Shown: piece after piece, positions 22,791 to 37,400 of the stretch | How positions within the stretch are numbered: the stretch's first letter is position 1 | How the letters are laid out: each line of letters begins with the position of its first letter | Source of the DNA: Mermis nigrescens | Lineage: Eukaryota; Nematoda; Enoplea; Mermithida; Mermithidae | Direction: 5' to 3' | Assembly (NCBI GenBank): GCA_036768485.1 | Contig: JAVLUZ010000142.1 | Coordinates: forward strand, 3,781,848 to 3,845,847 | DNA: 64,000 bases | Made by a program: the position numbers and the translations under genes | Notes under the pieces: generated by a model | The model's database searches: none | Seen by the model: only the letters and a program-made list of their open reading frames with translations | Told to the model about the DNA's origin: nothing

Positions 22791-22911
22791 ATGCGCTTAT
22801 CAAACGAGCCATGTGCACTTTACGCGTGTAAATTGCCATCCACTGAGCAAAATGATCCGACAAAGCATTTTTATTCTTATTTATCATTATGTCCAGGCAA
22901 GAAATTTATAG
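22791..22911 (+). CDS. Possible TRMT2A-like first exon
   Basis: An ATG frame reading MRLSNEPCALYACKLPST, then DPTKHFYSYLSLC, ends near a GTATAC donor in phase 1. FYSYL recalls the YSY stretch before the RRM in human TRMT2A, and the position, 760 bp past the ZFAND2-like stop, is sensible. It joins in frame only if the next exon starts at ATCTTCAG (25,212) rather than 25,203. This is weak evidence; transcript data would decide. Confidence 0.25.
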
Positions 22912-23118
22912 GTATACCTACTATGTACATACATAGGTATAATCTTAAAAATATCTCAAACGTGAAATTTTGCCCCGGTGCGTATCTTTGTGTATGCTTT
23001 GGTGGTGCGCAAGGCTGGGTTTCTGAGCAGATCGTAGATACCTGCTCATATTTGTGCATTGTCTTGTTAAACTTCATCGCTAAAATGGTGTATGCGAGTT
23101 GTGGCCGGTCTAGGGAGA

Positions 23119-24126
23119 CGGTGTCGCACCTTAAAGTGTCCGGCCGGACATTTTAAGGTACCTTAAAGTGTCCCTTTAAGGCACCTTAAAGTGTCCGGAG
23201 TATACGTACGCATATCCGCCCACGCACGGAGTATACTTACGCATATCCGCCCACGCATATCACTCGCTGTACAATAAGGTAAGAATGCATGTACGTATAC
23301 GTACCTTGTACAATGTATTGAGGTACATAACTACAAGCAAGCCGATACATTACGAAGAATAAGATTCATGCAGTGGATGATGTTACTGTCTATAGTTTTA
23401 TCGCGTTAATAATTGATTACTTATGATGCTACAGTGTTCATAAAAAATCGTAAACGTATGCAGCAAACAGTATTCAAATTGAGTAGCATAATACTATGAT
23501 TTAGCAAAATATAAACTAATCAGTCTTCTGTTTTAATATGAAAAGGCAAGTAAACTGCACACGGTTCCATTCACTCATGATTCTAAAAAGACATGCTAAG
23601 ACTTCATTTTATATATTGCCCACCATGCTACCATTCATACATGTAACAAGAGGGTGGAGATTCCCATAATCAAAGTCGTAAATATAAAAATACAAAGATA
23701 AATAAACATAATTGTTCATTCCCCTCTCCCGATTTTGTGCAAAAACTTGCGATTTCTAGCCACTTTAGGTGCATTCTTTCAATTTTTGAATAAAAATTGA
23801 AGTTCACGCACTCCCCTAATGGTCGGCGAACCCAACCCAACACTTTGGGCTGTTAAATGCCTGCTACTTTACATGGGCAGTGGGCCAAATTCTGGCAGTC
23901 AGATGGAGCATAACTGCAAAAAAACGCTAAATTATTCAATTCTACGGATCTAGGTACCAATTTGGAGAGAGACTTCGGATTTTGGGGGTTCAAGTACTAT
24001 CCTTTTACGTCTACGTATGATGCCCACTCTATCCCAATCTTAAAATACATGTTTTCTAGCTTTTAAGCACGTTATTGTGGCCCGGTCACTTTTAGGTAAA
24101 CCCGGACACTTTAAGGTGTGACACCG
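23119..24126. mobile_element. TIR element with ACCTTAAAGTGTCC subterminal repeats, about 1.0 kb
   Basis: The ends are CGGTGTCGCACCTTAAAGTG and, read inward, CGGTGTCACACCTTAAAGTG. The left end holds several more copies of ACCTTAAAGTGTCC in both orientations within 100 bp. Flanking 8-mers TAGGGAGA and GCTGGAGA match at only five positions, so the duplication is eroded or absent. No transposase. hAT-like by layout, inferred. Confidence 0.65.
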
Positions 24127-24894
24127 GCTGGAGATATATAGCAATTTACATTTTCATTTCGTAAGCGCGTACATGGTCCAAAAATGCCGTGAATGTTGAA
24201 AGACACATGCATAACACTCATTACCTCATTTTGCTGCTGATTTTGAGTTTTTTCATGAGAGGAATAATCAGTCGTATTTTTTCGATTAAGCTTTTTCTGT
24301 GAGCTAAGATTACTTATGAATCTAGAATGGCCATGGAGAAAGTGACTTACGTTTCCTATGCGATGGGCAACCTTCGAACGCACAAGGACCATAAATGATG
24401 GTCAGCCTGAGTACTTACTTTTTAATGAAGATGGCTCAAAAACTGATAAAAACACTAAAATAGTTCATAAAATTTCAGTTTTTAGCAATTTGTACCTTCG
24501 TGTTACTATATTTAGCTGACCCCACAGTCCGACTAATGCAGCACAGTTGTATTATGTAGGAGATATTTATCTGAAACCAAGTAATATGCTTTTCATGTAT
24601 GATTAGGCCTGTATCTAGGATTTGTCCATGGCGGACATGTGTGCTTTCCTCTAGATCAGAACCTAGTTTGGGTTAGCGGAAGCAGTACCGTTATTTGTTA
24701 CGTTTATCAACATACTTTATTGAAAAAATTAGTACGACTTACATGCATAGCGGGCCTAAATTTTCTTATCTCATTTTTCAAACATGCGCATGGTCAAATA
24801 TTCTTTGAAGGGATAAACCGAGTTTCCTTGGGAGGAAGAAGGGTACCATAAATGAGTAAATTCATTACCTATTCAATATCAAATTTTGGTACTT

Positions 24895-25130
24895 AATTCG
24901 TCGTATTTTATTCTTCATGAATATTTATGGTCAAATTTGCATGAAAACAATAACAATAAGGGCGATGCAGTTACCTGTAACATCAAACATGTACGAAATA
25001 ATGGAAGAAAAAGTGTCTGGATGAATGAATTGAACAGTCTGGTCCTCCAAAATGGCCTGAGAGGGATATGCTTCGTAAAAATCCTGGCAGGGAATACCCT
25101 CAGTGTGCATGTGTGTGTTATTCTTGGATG
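24895..25130. repeat. Second copy of the intronic dispersed repeat
   Basis: Matches 19,866-20,150 in order and orientation. It ends about 70 bp before the RRM exon. Confidence 0.55.
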
Positions 25131-25202
25131 AATTCCGTATCGCATAAGCTCTAATCATTTAGCAGGAAATAGTGTGTATGATTATAGTGTGCAAATTTTT
25201 AG

Positions 25203-25416
25203 AATTGGCAAGATCTTCAGCTTGAAATGGAATTGGAATTGGTTATTCATAATATGCCTAAGCATAAAAGCCATAAAGAACTGAAAAAATACTTGACTTC
25301 TTTGGAATTAAAGCCTCGTCGAATTCAGATCAACTTAGACCACGCTTACGTTACATTCGCCGATGAGGCGGATTTATATACAGCTGTTACTTCTCTAAAT
25401 GGACATCGATGGAAAG
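25203..25416 (+). CDS. TRMT2A: TRMT2A-like RRM exon
   Basis: Acceptor CAAATTTTTAG (an alternative lies at 25,212). It encodes the RRM from LELVIHNMPKHKSHKELKKY to LNGHRWK, with RNP1-like AYVTF. Donor G|GTTAGT, phase 1. Confidence 0.88.
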
Positions 25417-28400
25417 GTTAGTATCTATTGGAAGAAATGCTTTACTGATGGAAATGAAAGCAGAAATAAAATAGGTTTAATTTGTACAGAAATTGAAAAT
25501 CAGAGGAGTGAGTCTAGACCTAAACATGAAAAGGATAAGTTGATTTTTTCACAAATAAATTGAAATCACACTGACTTAAGACAGTACTTGTGCGATTTTA
25601 ATGTGTGCAGCCAGTGTTTTTTTTGCACGGGCCTCTTTGCACCGTGCAAAAAACCTCCCAAAATCCTTTTGCACGACCGAAAATATTTTTGTACAATGTA
25701 TTTTATATACAAAAATTTTCCCGCTTCGCGCGGTAGGATACTGTAGGTTTAGCCGTTATATCTTCCACACTATGTTTATCCTGAGAAAAACGACAGATTT
25801 GCGATTTCCGTAACAAATTTTCAGCTTATTTAATAGTTTCTGCAGGAATTTAATGCTCAAAAAATAAAATGACATTAGCGATTCATGTTATAAGTGGATA
25901 AATATAATAAGTCGCGCGAAGCGCAAAAATTTTTTCCTACTTTCGAGCCAGAAAATCTTAAAAATGATCAAGTGTAAAATTTTATTTGAAATGTTTATGC
26001 TGAAAATATCTATAAAAGTGGAGAAATCGCGCGAACACGAAACTTTATTGGGATTTTCCAAGAAAAATACTTCAGATTTTTCAGTTTCTAGTACTGAAAA
26101 ATGTGTACAAAACAACACTGTAATGCTAAAATTAAAATAGGGCTTCAATCGTCATAATTATCGAAATCCTGTTTAAAAACATATGAAAGCTCTGAAAATG
26201 GCATGAGCAAAAAATGAAAAAATAGCGTAATTACCTGTTAATATGACGCAGAAAACTTAATTAACAATTTGTAGGCACTGTAAAGTAAAACAAAAACCTA
26301 ATGATTCGTTTAATCTGGTCTAGAAATTTACTACATTAGGGAAAAGTGTTGAAAAAAGGCATGGGACATCAAGCACTAGTACCGAAAATCTTTGCATTTT
26401 TTCCAAAAAGTGCTCATTTGAAACTTTTTGCACTTTTGAAATTGGGTGACCTTTTAAAACAGTAAAACAAGCTAAAAACAAGATCCACGTCTTGCTAATT
26501 CGGTAATGGAATACGCAAAGTAGAATAAGTCTGTCTGCATCAGAAATGAAAATAGGATGAAAAATTGAACTCAGTGGGCGCGCTGGAAAGAAAATAAGAT
26601 ATTTTGGTGCGTTCAAAAATCGACATATTTACATTATTTTTGCCCAAATTTTTCTTTGCACTGTGCAAAAATCACCAAATTTTTTCTTTGCACGGGCCCA
26701 ATAAAGTTTGCACTGTGCAAAAAAAACACCGGCTGCACCGCTTTTATTTAGCTCGAGATTTCGAAATCTTACATCCTCCATTTTTGGCTGAAGTGCCCCT
26801 AAACCGAGTATGATGTACACTGTATCCATACCTTACAGTACATGCATACTCTATCCGTGCCATCCATACATATAAGAAGGGAGGTGGGAGGACCCGCCAC
26901 CCAAAGTCGGATGTCCTCCATCCCCCGAAGCCAGAAAGTTTTTATCTCCTAACCCTATTTGTGGGAAAAATCAAATTTTGGCCATTTTTGGCTAAAAATT
27001 GAGTTCATTGAGCCCCTTCCTTCCCCACCTGACCTGAAATCGGTCGGGACCCCCAACCAGACATTTCGAGCCGTTACGTGGTGAAGTCCGAGTTCTACTC
27101 ATTTTTTCAATAATTGCGCACACTACATTTATTGTGCACGAATGAAAATATTTGGCCATAAATCTTTTTAGGTAGAAAGTTATGAAATGATTCTGAAACT
27201 AACCTCGCAATTTTCCAGAAAAAAAATCGCATTGCTTTTCTGTGATCGGGTTATCGATTTAAAACGGATAACCATTATGCATATTTCGACCAAGTGAGCA
27301 TTTATATTTACCTCTGTAAAAGTATTTGAAGGGCCCTGATACTGTTACGCATTTTTAGCTTTAACATAAAATATCTCAAATAGCTTCATGAAGAGCTTCC
27401 TTCGCCTAGCTAGATCGAAGATCGCTAGCGGCAGCGCGTATTGAATTTAGACTTTAGTCAATTTTACGAAATTTTATGCATAAATCTCAATTCTTGAGTC
27501 GATGTAAATCTATTACAAAAGGGGTTTAATTTAAACTGAAGCAGCAATCAAGCTGCTCACTAGGTCGGTAAAAATTGATTTTCACGCACAAGGTTTCGTG
27601 AAATAGACTATAGATAGATGGGTACATAAAAAATGGTTCTTCTAGTGCGTTTACATAGCGGACTCATTCGTATAAAATGCAACAAATCCACGGCAAGGCA
27701 ATACATAACAGTATTCAAAAAGTCTTAGCTTAATGCATTTTTCTATCTTCAGTTTTAATCTGATTGTATTTGTCTTATTGATAAACAGCAATTTACTTAC
27801 ATATTTTGCGAGAGGCTTCTTACTTACATATTTTGCGAGAGCCTTTTAGACAACTCATTTTTTCTATTATTGACCGAATTTCGGTAATTCTCAGTACGCG
27901 GATCGTATGGTACATACTGAAAATAACATTAAGGCGCTCAACATTTTAAACGTCTTTTCCGTAATATCTCTATTCACTGTACAAAAAGGACTCCACAAAG
28001 TATTGGCCTGGCTACAAATCCCCCATTGAATGCATGCATTTTTCCATTGTCACTGTAGACGCGATATTCGGTGATGCATACATTCATGCAGGCCCGTAGG
28101 ATTTTATTTGGGGGGATCGTGAATTCTGAGGTTAAATAGCTCGAGAACTATTAGGAGATAAGCAAAATTAAGGGCCTTTTAGGCAAAATTAAGGGCCTTT
28201 TTTGAGCGTATCTCGGCGAGCTATATGCAATGGTGATGAAAATTTCAGAAAAATTCAAAAAATTTTTACATTATTCCATATTGAGATAAAACAAATCTAA
28301 CGTTTAAACTATCTACACACCTCGTTTCAGATCATCCAATCAACGAAAAATTTCTTAACTTTTGATTTTGTGTTTAATCTTCGTGTCTCACAATAAAAAA

Positions 28401-31400
28401 CAATACAGAAAATAAACAATCCCGCTAGAAGCGCCGAAAAAATTTGACATGTTATGCATATCTACTCAAATTTGAGCGATTCTAAGTGATCCAGAAAACA
28501 GAATCTATAGATAAACAGAAAAACTGACATGTACCTCGTCTCTAATTCAAATTTGAGCGATTTAAAGCGATTTAGAAGACAAAACTAAAAGTAAACCATA
28601 AGTCCGGCAAATTTTGCATTTCCTAGCTCAGCAGTACCTACCTTAAAATCCTGTTTAGATGTTATTTTTAGACGCACTTCCAGAATTTTTTATTTTCCTC
28701 TTTAGGGGACCCTTGTATGAATCAAAAACTATTTTTCATTTCCGGAGGGGGCTGCCGTTCTCCCCCTATGAATACGGACCAGCATCTGTGCCTATGTAAC
28801 TACCGCTACATACATAAATGAAATCCTTTATCATTAAATCATATTGATTTTGAAGCGCTGCAATGATATGCACATTAGGTTCTTTCATCATTTTAAGGGA
28901 AACTTTTAAGGGCCAAAAGGACAAAGACCGGTGATGTCAGCAGTTTTTCTCTACATCCAGATACTAATTCGCATAAAAAATTCGGGCATAATCGTTGAAG
29001 ATGACTGTATCGAAAAGGAAGAGAATGCGATCGATTGGCGAGCTGCAGTTATACGTTCGACCACTCCCTTGGCTGAGCTACCCTACGGTCAGCAGTTGAA
29101 AATGAAGCAGCAAGAAAGCTATAAACTGTTGAAGAAAATTTCATGGGACATACGCAAGTGCTCTGATATGCAACCTGCCACTGGTACATAAATTTTTTAC
29201 CACCTTTATGCATTTACGTTAGATTTTGAGCCTATCCAATTTTCTAGGCTGCTTGTTTCCTGCTGCTTGCGCTAAAGATAGTTTCTCAGCTTCCGCTTCT
29301 CTTTTAGTAGGTACGGAATATTTAGTATTTTTTTAAAACTTGAATAATGAAAGTGAAATGTGTATTTTTATATTGTCCTCCTCGGACTGGATGCTTAAGT
29401 AATTATTCATTTAAAATGGCCCTCTTTGGTGATTCCTTTTCAGATTAAAATATTCTATGAGTTCAAAAGTGGATCAAAGATCCATGAAGCCAGCGATATT
29501 TTGCGAATTATGCGAAACTATCATTTCGCATGATGGCATTACTAGCTTATTTGAATACATTTTTATAGCCTGCCAAATTTCTTTTCTACTTGTGAAAATG
29601 AGCCGTTCGAAATAGAATAGACCATGCGTTTTCTTTTTTGACCCCTAAAATGGATACTGACCCCGCGAAACGGCTGCTGCCCCTCAGAATTAATCATTTC
29701 TCGAAAAAATCGAAGAAAACGTGTTTATGAGTGTTTTTAGCTACTTTTTGGCTCAAAAATGTCAAATTTTCGAGTTTTCGCGCAATATACTCATTTTTTA
29801 ACTATATTTTGCCCAATTTGATCAATTTTTTAAAATTTTTATGTCCTGGAAAGAATGAGCATTATCCGAAATGTAAAAGCTGTTTTGTGTATATCTATTG
29901 TTTTTTAGCCCAACAAAGGTGCTTTTCAAAATTTTTTGGGGCTAACCCCCCAGAATTCCGATGCTGTACAGACTGAAGCTTTTCGTAAAATGCAGAGCAG
30001 ATTAAAACTGAACAAAGATAAATCGAAACGGACATGTTCATGTCAGACCAATAAACTCTAAGATTTGGAGTGTATTTAGACCTGTTTTATGCTTTGCGAC
30101 ATGCTATTTGAGCAAAAGTACTATCATACTTTTCTGTAGTACTGCCCCTTTCGAGGAAGCGTTTGTCTTTTTATTATCATTTTTATATCACAATATAATG
30201 TGTGCTTTACCCATTTCATTAGGTATCGTCCGTTTACATAAATGTGTTTTTTACCCTGATTTGCATGTACAACACATGCATGCACACATGGGCGTACGCA
30301 GGGGCGGGGAGGGGGTTAGGCCAGCCCCTTAGTCCAAAAACAATATTGGAGAGGTAAGGAAATACGTGAAAATTGGCCTCTTTCTATGAAAATTCGCAAA
30401 ATTTTCGGCGCTTCGCGCCGTAGAATTATTATTTTCGTTACTTTAAGCCCAAGCACGGCCAAAAAAGGTCATTTTTTATAGCTTATTGAATAAAAATGAT
30501 CGAATACTTTGAATTTTATGAGCTTAACGGATAGCGCATGTTTGGAAACGTCAGAAAATGCACTTTGTTTGTTGCCCCGGCGAACTAATCTTGGGATATA
30601 AGGTCACCAATTTCGGACCGCCCCTCCCCCTTACATAAAAATCCTGTGTACGCAGCTGCATGCACATATATAATAATGCCGTTGATGACAAGTTGGAATT
30701 AGAAATAACTGCAATTTTTTCCGTCAGCTTGGTGACAAACTATTCTCTAAATCGCTTGTTTTGTGACATTATGTACTGCTGTGTTATCCAATTATGAAGG
30801 AATGTTATACTCGTATTAGAGTAAGAATTCGGCTTTCTTATTCATTCGATCAACATTAAAACTAACGAATGTCTGGACAAGTTAATAATAGGTAAAGTAG
30901 GGATTCAAGGCAATATCAATTATGAAAATCTGAAAATTGGATTGCTTCAATTATCAGTGATCGTTAACTATTCTTTTATGACCTCAGTCGTGTAAAATTC
31001 ACATTATTACTTGAGAGGGGAAAATGTTCGCTTGGTTGCAGGTTCTTAAAATAGAAGTTCGGTTTCGCTTAATGTATCTTATAAAAATTATGTGTCTAAT
31101 TCAGGTTCAGGTGAATGCAAAAAATTATATTATGATCAACTGTCTCCGATGGAAGTATAGGAGTATATAAGAGCTTTGTTAAAAAACTCTTTAAGTTTTT
31201 TGATAACACAAATATAGCGCAATAAAATTGTAAAGCTGCAATGAGTATACCTATCTAACTAAGTTTCTGGTTTTCATTTTTGTAAACATCACTTTTGTAG
31301 TAAGTTACAACAAGAAATTTAGTAATTAGGAGTGCTAATCAGTAAATCTCTGCTTGAAACGTCAATATTAATTGTTTCTGTTAGAATAGCCATTAAAACA

Positions 31401-34400
31401 TAATTTACACTATTATTTAATTTTTTTAGCTTTAGAATTGTAAATTTTATTGCTCGTTACTTAGAGGTCTTGTGGCCAAAGCTTTTTTATCAAATGATTT
31501 AAGTCGCACTGCTCAAAGTTAAGTAGAAAAAGTTATAATGAGGAGTTTTATATAACCTTTCTGGGGCTAGTTATAATAAATTTGGCGCAATAGAGAATAA
31601 TGCGTATTTTTTAGTCATTTTTATGACGATTTTTCGAATTTTACCGGTGCTTCGCGCCGGGTATTACTCATTAATGACATTTACTGACTTTCTTGGCGCT
31701 CTAAAAACTTTATTTCCACTTTAGAAGAGTAGTCTATGTAAAGACCAAAAATTTTTTTATTCTTATACTCGTATTGATTTCTCGAGTATTTTTTAGTGCT
31801 TTGTGCCGTTTTTTGCACTAAGTTTATGCCTTTTTCGTAGAAAACTTCGAAAATTTCTAACTTTTATGGATCACACATGATTCTGTTTATCAAAAGCCGA
31901 CAAAAAACGCTAGTTTTAGCATAATGAACGGATTTTTTGGACAAATGTTGATACTTTAGGAAAATTTGGGGTTCCGCCCCGTCAGAAATTTCTGGATCCA
32001 CCACTGGCTGCTTATGATTTTGTTCGTTTATCCTACTATTAAGGCCGTCATCATTATGGTGAACTGGACGAAATAAGACCTTCGCCAGTCTTAGATGGCT
32101 ACCGTAACAAATGTGAATTTACTGTTGGAGTGGGACCTGATGGAAGACCTGAAGTAGGCTTTTTGGTCAACCGATTTCGGTCTGGTGGTACCTGCACTGT
32201 GGTGTCGTCTGAACATTGTCGTCACGTACCGGACACGGTCAAGCGGGCAGTGACGCGATTCCGAGAATATTTAAGAAGTGCTCTAGCTGGTTTTCTGCTT
32301 ACATGATCTTGGGGTAGGGTTTTCACTCCTAAGAAAAATTTTCACCCTCCCTAGAAATTTATCGTCCACCCCCCCAAGAATTCGCAATTTTCCGAAAGTT
32401 CCCGAAAAATTCCTATAAAAGGTGCTTTTTAAAAGCGTTTTTAGCTATCTGTTTACTCAAAATTGCCAAATTTTCAGTGCTTCGCGCCATTTACTCATCT
32501 CTTGACTATATGTCTTGAATTTATTCGAATTGTTTTGTGAGCGAGTTTTGTAATGTTCATTATTATAGCTAGCTTAGTTTTCGATACGTATCAATTATCA
32601 TTTAAAACGTATATTAAACCGCAGAATCGAAAAAAAGAAAAAATGCTGTTAAAACACCAAAGATATGCCTACTCTACTAAATTCTTTATTTAAAGAGAAA
32701 TTACATTACGCTTGCTTTCGAGATGCCAATAAAAAGTATTCTGTATGACTCATAATAGAGTAAGATTCTTTGATTCAGATACCTAGATTACAGATGCTTA
32801 AATTACGATCAACAAGGGCGCTGTAAATTCCTCAAATTTCATAACTCTAATTAGTCGTATATCTTTAGCATCAGTACATTTTTTAGGATGGATATAATCT
32901 GTAATTGACTTCATAATTTATCGCAAAAATATCACAAGTTTTTAAAAAAGCTACGCTAGCGCTATGGCCGATTGTTCTTAAAAATTTGTTTAAGTGTATT
33001 CAATAACCTCTTACATGGCGTATAACCTCGTCTCACCAGGGAAACAGAAAACGTCATACTTTATAAGGTGCGTTGATTAAAAGATAAGCTAACGTTGACT
33101 TTTATGCTTATTTAATACAAATCGGGCTCATTAGCTTTATTTTTTCCTGTTCAGTCAATATGTGCACATAATGGCAAATTGGTTACTTTACAACAATAGA
33201 AAAAATTATTTTTCTACATCGGACTAGGTATTGCTTATCAAGCTTAGCCTTCTGGCCTATGACAAGAATGGTACATGTGTCGACTCAACACCATACATAT
33301 AACGGCTCGAAATTATGGGAGAAAGCTTCGGCCATTTTTGAGGGTGGAGAGTACATGACCTTCAATTTTTTGGTAAAAAAAGTGGCAAAAAGCACCTAAA
33401 AATAACCACAAAAATTGCGGGTTTTGCCTAAAATGGAGGAGGGTCAAAATTTTTTCACTTTGGGTGATGGGCGACTCCCAACTTTGGAGATGGACGGAGC
33501 CCCCATTTCCCTTATATGTATGTATGTCGACACTGGCCTGATGTGGATACCCCCAATTACCGCTCAAATTGTGCTCAAGTGCTAACAACATCATTGTACG
33601 TTAAAAACTAGTGGCGATTTAAGAAGCGATGAATGTTCCTTGCCAGTTTACAATATGGAGACAAAGGAGGGCGTATGGCGAATGTTGACCGCTAAATTCT
33701 TTAAACTCGATTTAATGCTGATCGTTACGGTGAATGATAAGGATTTGGATTCAAATGCCATACAAAAAGCCAAGGGACAGATATCTGGCCTGTATTTTGA
33801 TTGCGTCAGTCTGACGTCTAATGCGGAATGCAGAGTGACTTCGTTATTTTGGTCTTCGGCTGAATTTCACAGTGAAAACCAGACATATGAGCGAATCGCA
33901 GGTAGAGCTTTAGTGCTGTGCAATATCTATATACTTATATAACTGATGTACGTGCATATTTAGGTACGCACGTATGTAGCATTTCGTAAAATTATTTTGG
34001 CCTGACGGATTTGATCTAATTTCAAGCGGTTCTTGAACTATTAAGTAAATAGGTGTGCGTTTAATTTTCCAAATTCAAAATCATCTTACAAATTCTGAAT
34101 TTTGTCATCCTATCGACTAAAAAAAGCTATTTTGTTTTCAAAAAAAATTTCTAAGCTTTTGTGCAAAAGACGAATAGTTCAATTTTTTCAGTTTTAAGTA
34201 CGTACTTGTCTTGTAAATATCGTTATATTATTATGACCTGCAAACGTTATAGGAATTTCTGCTGTTTGAAAAAGTAGCATCCGAAAAATAGTTTGGACGT
34301 CGGTATTTTTCGTAATAGGTACCCAATCGTTCGCTTATGCTATTTTTGTGGAACACAATATAAAAAGCCGCCATTTCGTTGCATGAAATCAGTGCTTCTT

Positions 34401-37400
34401 AGCAAATTTTCATTAAAGTCTATTTTAGTTTTATCTTATGACAGCATGTTTTTCAACCTTTGGAAATTTATTCATTCATTATTGTTTATCACATTTTATT
34501 ATCAGATACTTAAAGTGCTGCTTAGGTTTTAAAGTCAAGAATCTCGGGTCGTTTTGGCTATTAGGCAACGGTTTATTAGGTATTTTATCGCGATGGAAGC
34601 GAAAGTATTGTAAAAATCATTAAAGTGCCAATGAGGCATAAAGTTTTCAATTTTAGAATTCTCATCCCACCTATTAAACAAGTGATTAAAAAATAGGTAC
34701 CTACTTGACTGATAAACGAACTGAGTACATACAAGGTGTTTCAACAAAAAGCGGTAACCGCACTAAAAAGATATACTGTAGCCTACAATTAAAATTAGCA
34801 TTTGCAACTGCATGAATGTGATCCATTGTTTTCTTGCGTGTTTAGTGAAATTTTGTAATATAGAAAAGATTTCTCCGATATTTTCTCCTAAAGCTCTATG
34901 GTGCAATTATTGGGCAAAAATCTTTTAAATTTTTGCCAAAATAGTGCTGATCGTTGATAATTTGGTGACCAAGCACATAGAGTGCCGTTATGTTCAGCGT
35001 GTGGAGAAACAAACATTAGAAACAAAAGTATGTCCTGTAACGTTACAGTAAATGAACTCACAATGGCCTTTAACAAGTTTCAAGTTTCGCTGTCAGTTTT
35101 AAACGATAGACGTATTAATCGACGAAGTCATTGATTTCTTGCTGATAGGCGCATCCAGGTCTAAAAATTTGCTGTCTCAAGCTTGCAGTATTCCTAATCT
35201 GCATTTTGCATACAAATTTCATTCACATTTCTATACGCGTTGTAAGATCTTACTATTCTAGCAAAAATCTTCAGTAAAAAATTTCTTGCGCCAAGACTTG
35301 AATTGTGTGAGTTTAGGAGAAAGGCTCCTGGAATTAGGAAGAATCTTCCTCACGTTATGAAATTCTACTAAACGAGCAAACGAACGTTGGACTACACTCT
35401 TGCAAAATTTCAGTTCGAAGTTTTAAATATACGCTACTACAGTATACCTTTGTTAGTGCGGTACCGTTATTTTTTGAAACACTTCGTACGTGTTGATAGA
35501 TAGATATAGAATGAATTAAGAATTAATTAATTTATTTATTAACAAGAATTAATGCGAAACTGATTTGGTTTTTGTTACTTGTTGGTGTCAGTGGGTCGTA
35601 TTCTTGCTCGACATTCGACATTATTCCTTTTTAATTAAGTAGAATGTTTAATCGTTTGGTTGCCTGCCCATATGAGGCTTGGTGCCACATGTATGAAGTG
35701 CGCCAAAATTTTTTATGCTTAAAAAGTCAGGCAAAACAATCAAATGGCAAGAGAAAGATCACTCTGAAATCTTTCTTTTATCTTGTATCAAATATGCTGA
35801 GAAATTGCGAGAAAATGAATAGTTTTTCGTAGCAGAATGAATATGTATGCAGGGCATACGCAGGATTTTTTTGAGGGCGTTCAAAATTGTTAACTCAATA
35901 TTTCGAAAATTGTTCGCCGGGGCACCAAATCGAATGCGTTTTTTGACTTTTTCCGAACATGCTGTATCCCTTAGGCTCATGAATTTAAAACTTTTCGAAG
36001 AAATTTCTTTTTCTCTCAATAAACTATGAAACATGACGTTATTTGGCCGTGCTTGGGCCTAAATTAACAAAAATAATTGAAAATTTTGAGTTTTTCGGAT
36101 GAAAACATGCCGATTTTCATCATTTTCCATGCATTATCTTACCTTTTCAAAATTATTTTTCGGCTAAGGGGAGGCCGCCCCTGCTTACGCCCATGAATGT
36201 ACATATTCCACATGGCCATCGGAAATAACAGGATCTCACAACGATTTTCTAATTCATTTTAATGTATGTACATTACTTACCAACTCTAATTTACTTATTT
36301 ATGCTGAAGGTTTTAATGGACTTGGAATATGAATAAGAATATTCCAATAGTATAGCTTACTCTTTGTGATTCACTGTACGTTGTATTGTATATTTGGAAT
36401 ATGTAAATATATAAAAAAATATAATATAAAAAATATAATATAAATAATAAAAATAATTAAAAAAATTCTTTTGTCTTATGAGGATTAGATTACATTATGC
36501 GGGCGTAACACTTTGCTAAACGTAATGCGGTTAGCTATTATGTTTTTTCAGCGCATGCAGTTGAAGTCTCGTCATATATTTTTGCATTTTTCCGACATTT
36601 GTGTACACTAACAAAATGGTCAGTTAGTATTTGAACTATGACCTGCCTAGGGATAATGCCCGAGCTTCCACCTCATCATGTTCTCACTTGATGATGAGAA
36701 GTTTCAAAAGCACTTTCATTTCTGTTGCTTGCCTTTGGCCATGATTTGTAAAAAATTACTTCGAATTGTGGCACTTATTGAATCAAAATTAAATTAAGTT
36801 TAAAAAATTAAAATGTAAGCAAACTTTGGAAATTTCAATTAATACAAAATTCGCTTAAAATCTGAAAAGTGAATCCCTCTTTACTGCTTTGCAGAGCATA
36901 TTATCATTAACATATAAACATACGAAGAAAAATCCCTGCTTTCTGCTCATGCGAAATATCTTTTTAGGCGCATTCAGTACGACCAGTCGACTATATTTTG
37001 GTATGAAAAAAGAGATAACATGGTGAATTCTCTTTCGCGTTTTAGTAGGCCTAAGCTGTAACCAACGATCAAGCGCCTTAAAACATATGCAGTCTTGAAA
37101 GAGTTGAGGAACTTTCGTATAACCCTAACTTCGATTTTACTAAATTAAGTTGACAAACAAATTTCGCATTCTCTCACTTGCAATTGATTGTGCGTACTTT
37201 TGCTCTTTTTTCTAATCCTTTCCTTAAGCCGTAAAGCACTTATGCCATTTAAAAAAATGCATTCTTAGATATTTTCTCCGCACCCATCCCTGCAGATCGA
37301 TCATGCTCTGCATCTGTGGTCATGGCTAACCCCGCAGGTTCTAGTGAAGTCATTAGACCCTAAAAACATGAACATGTCCATGTACGTATGTAAGAATGTC

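Noticed and set aside
30930..32000. Possible further TRMT2A-like exon in the 2.9-kb intron
   Set aside because: Phases already join across it and I saw no conserved residues.
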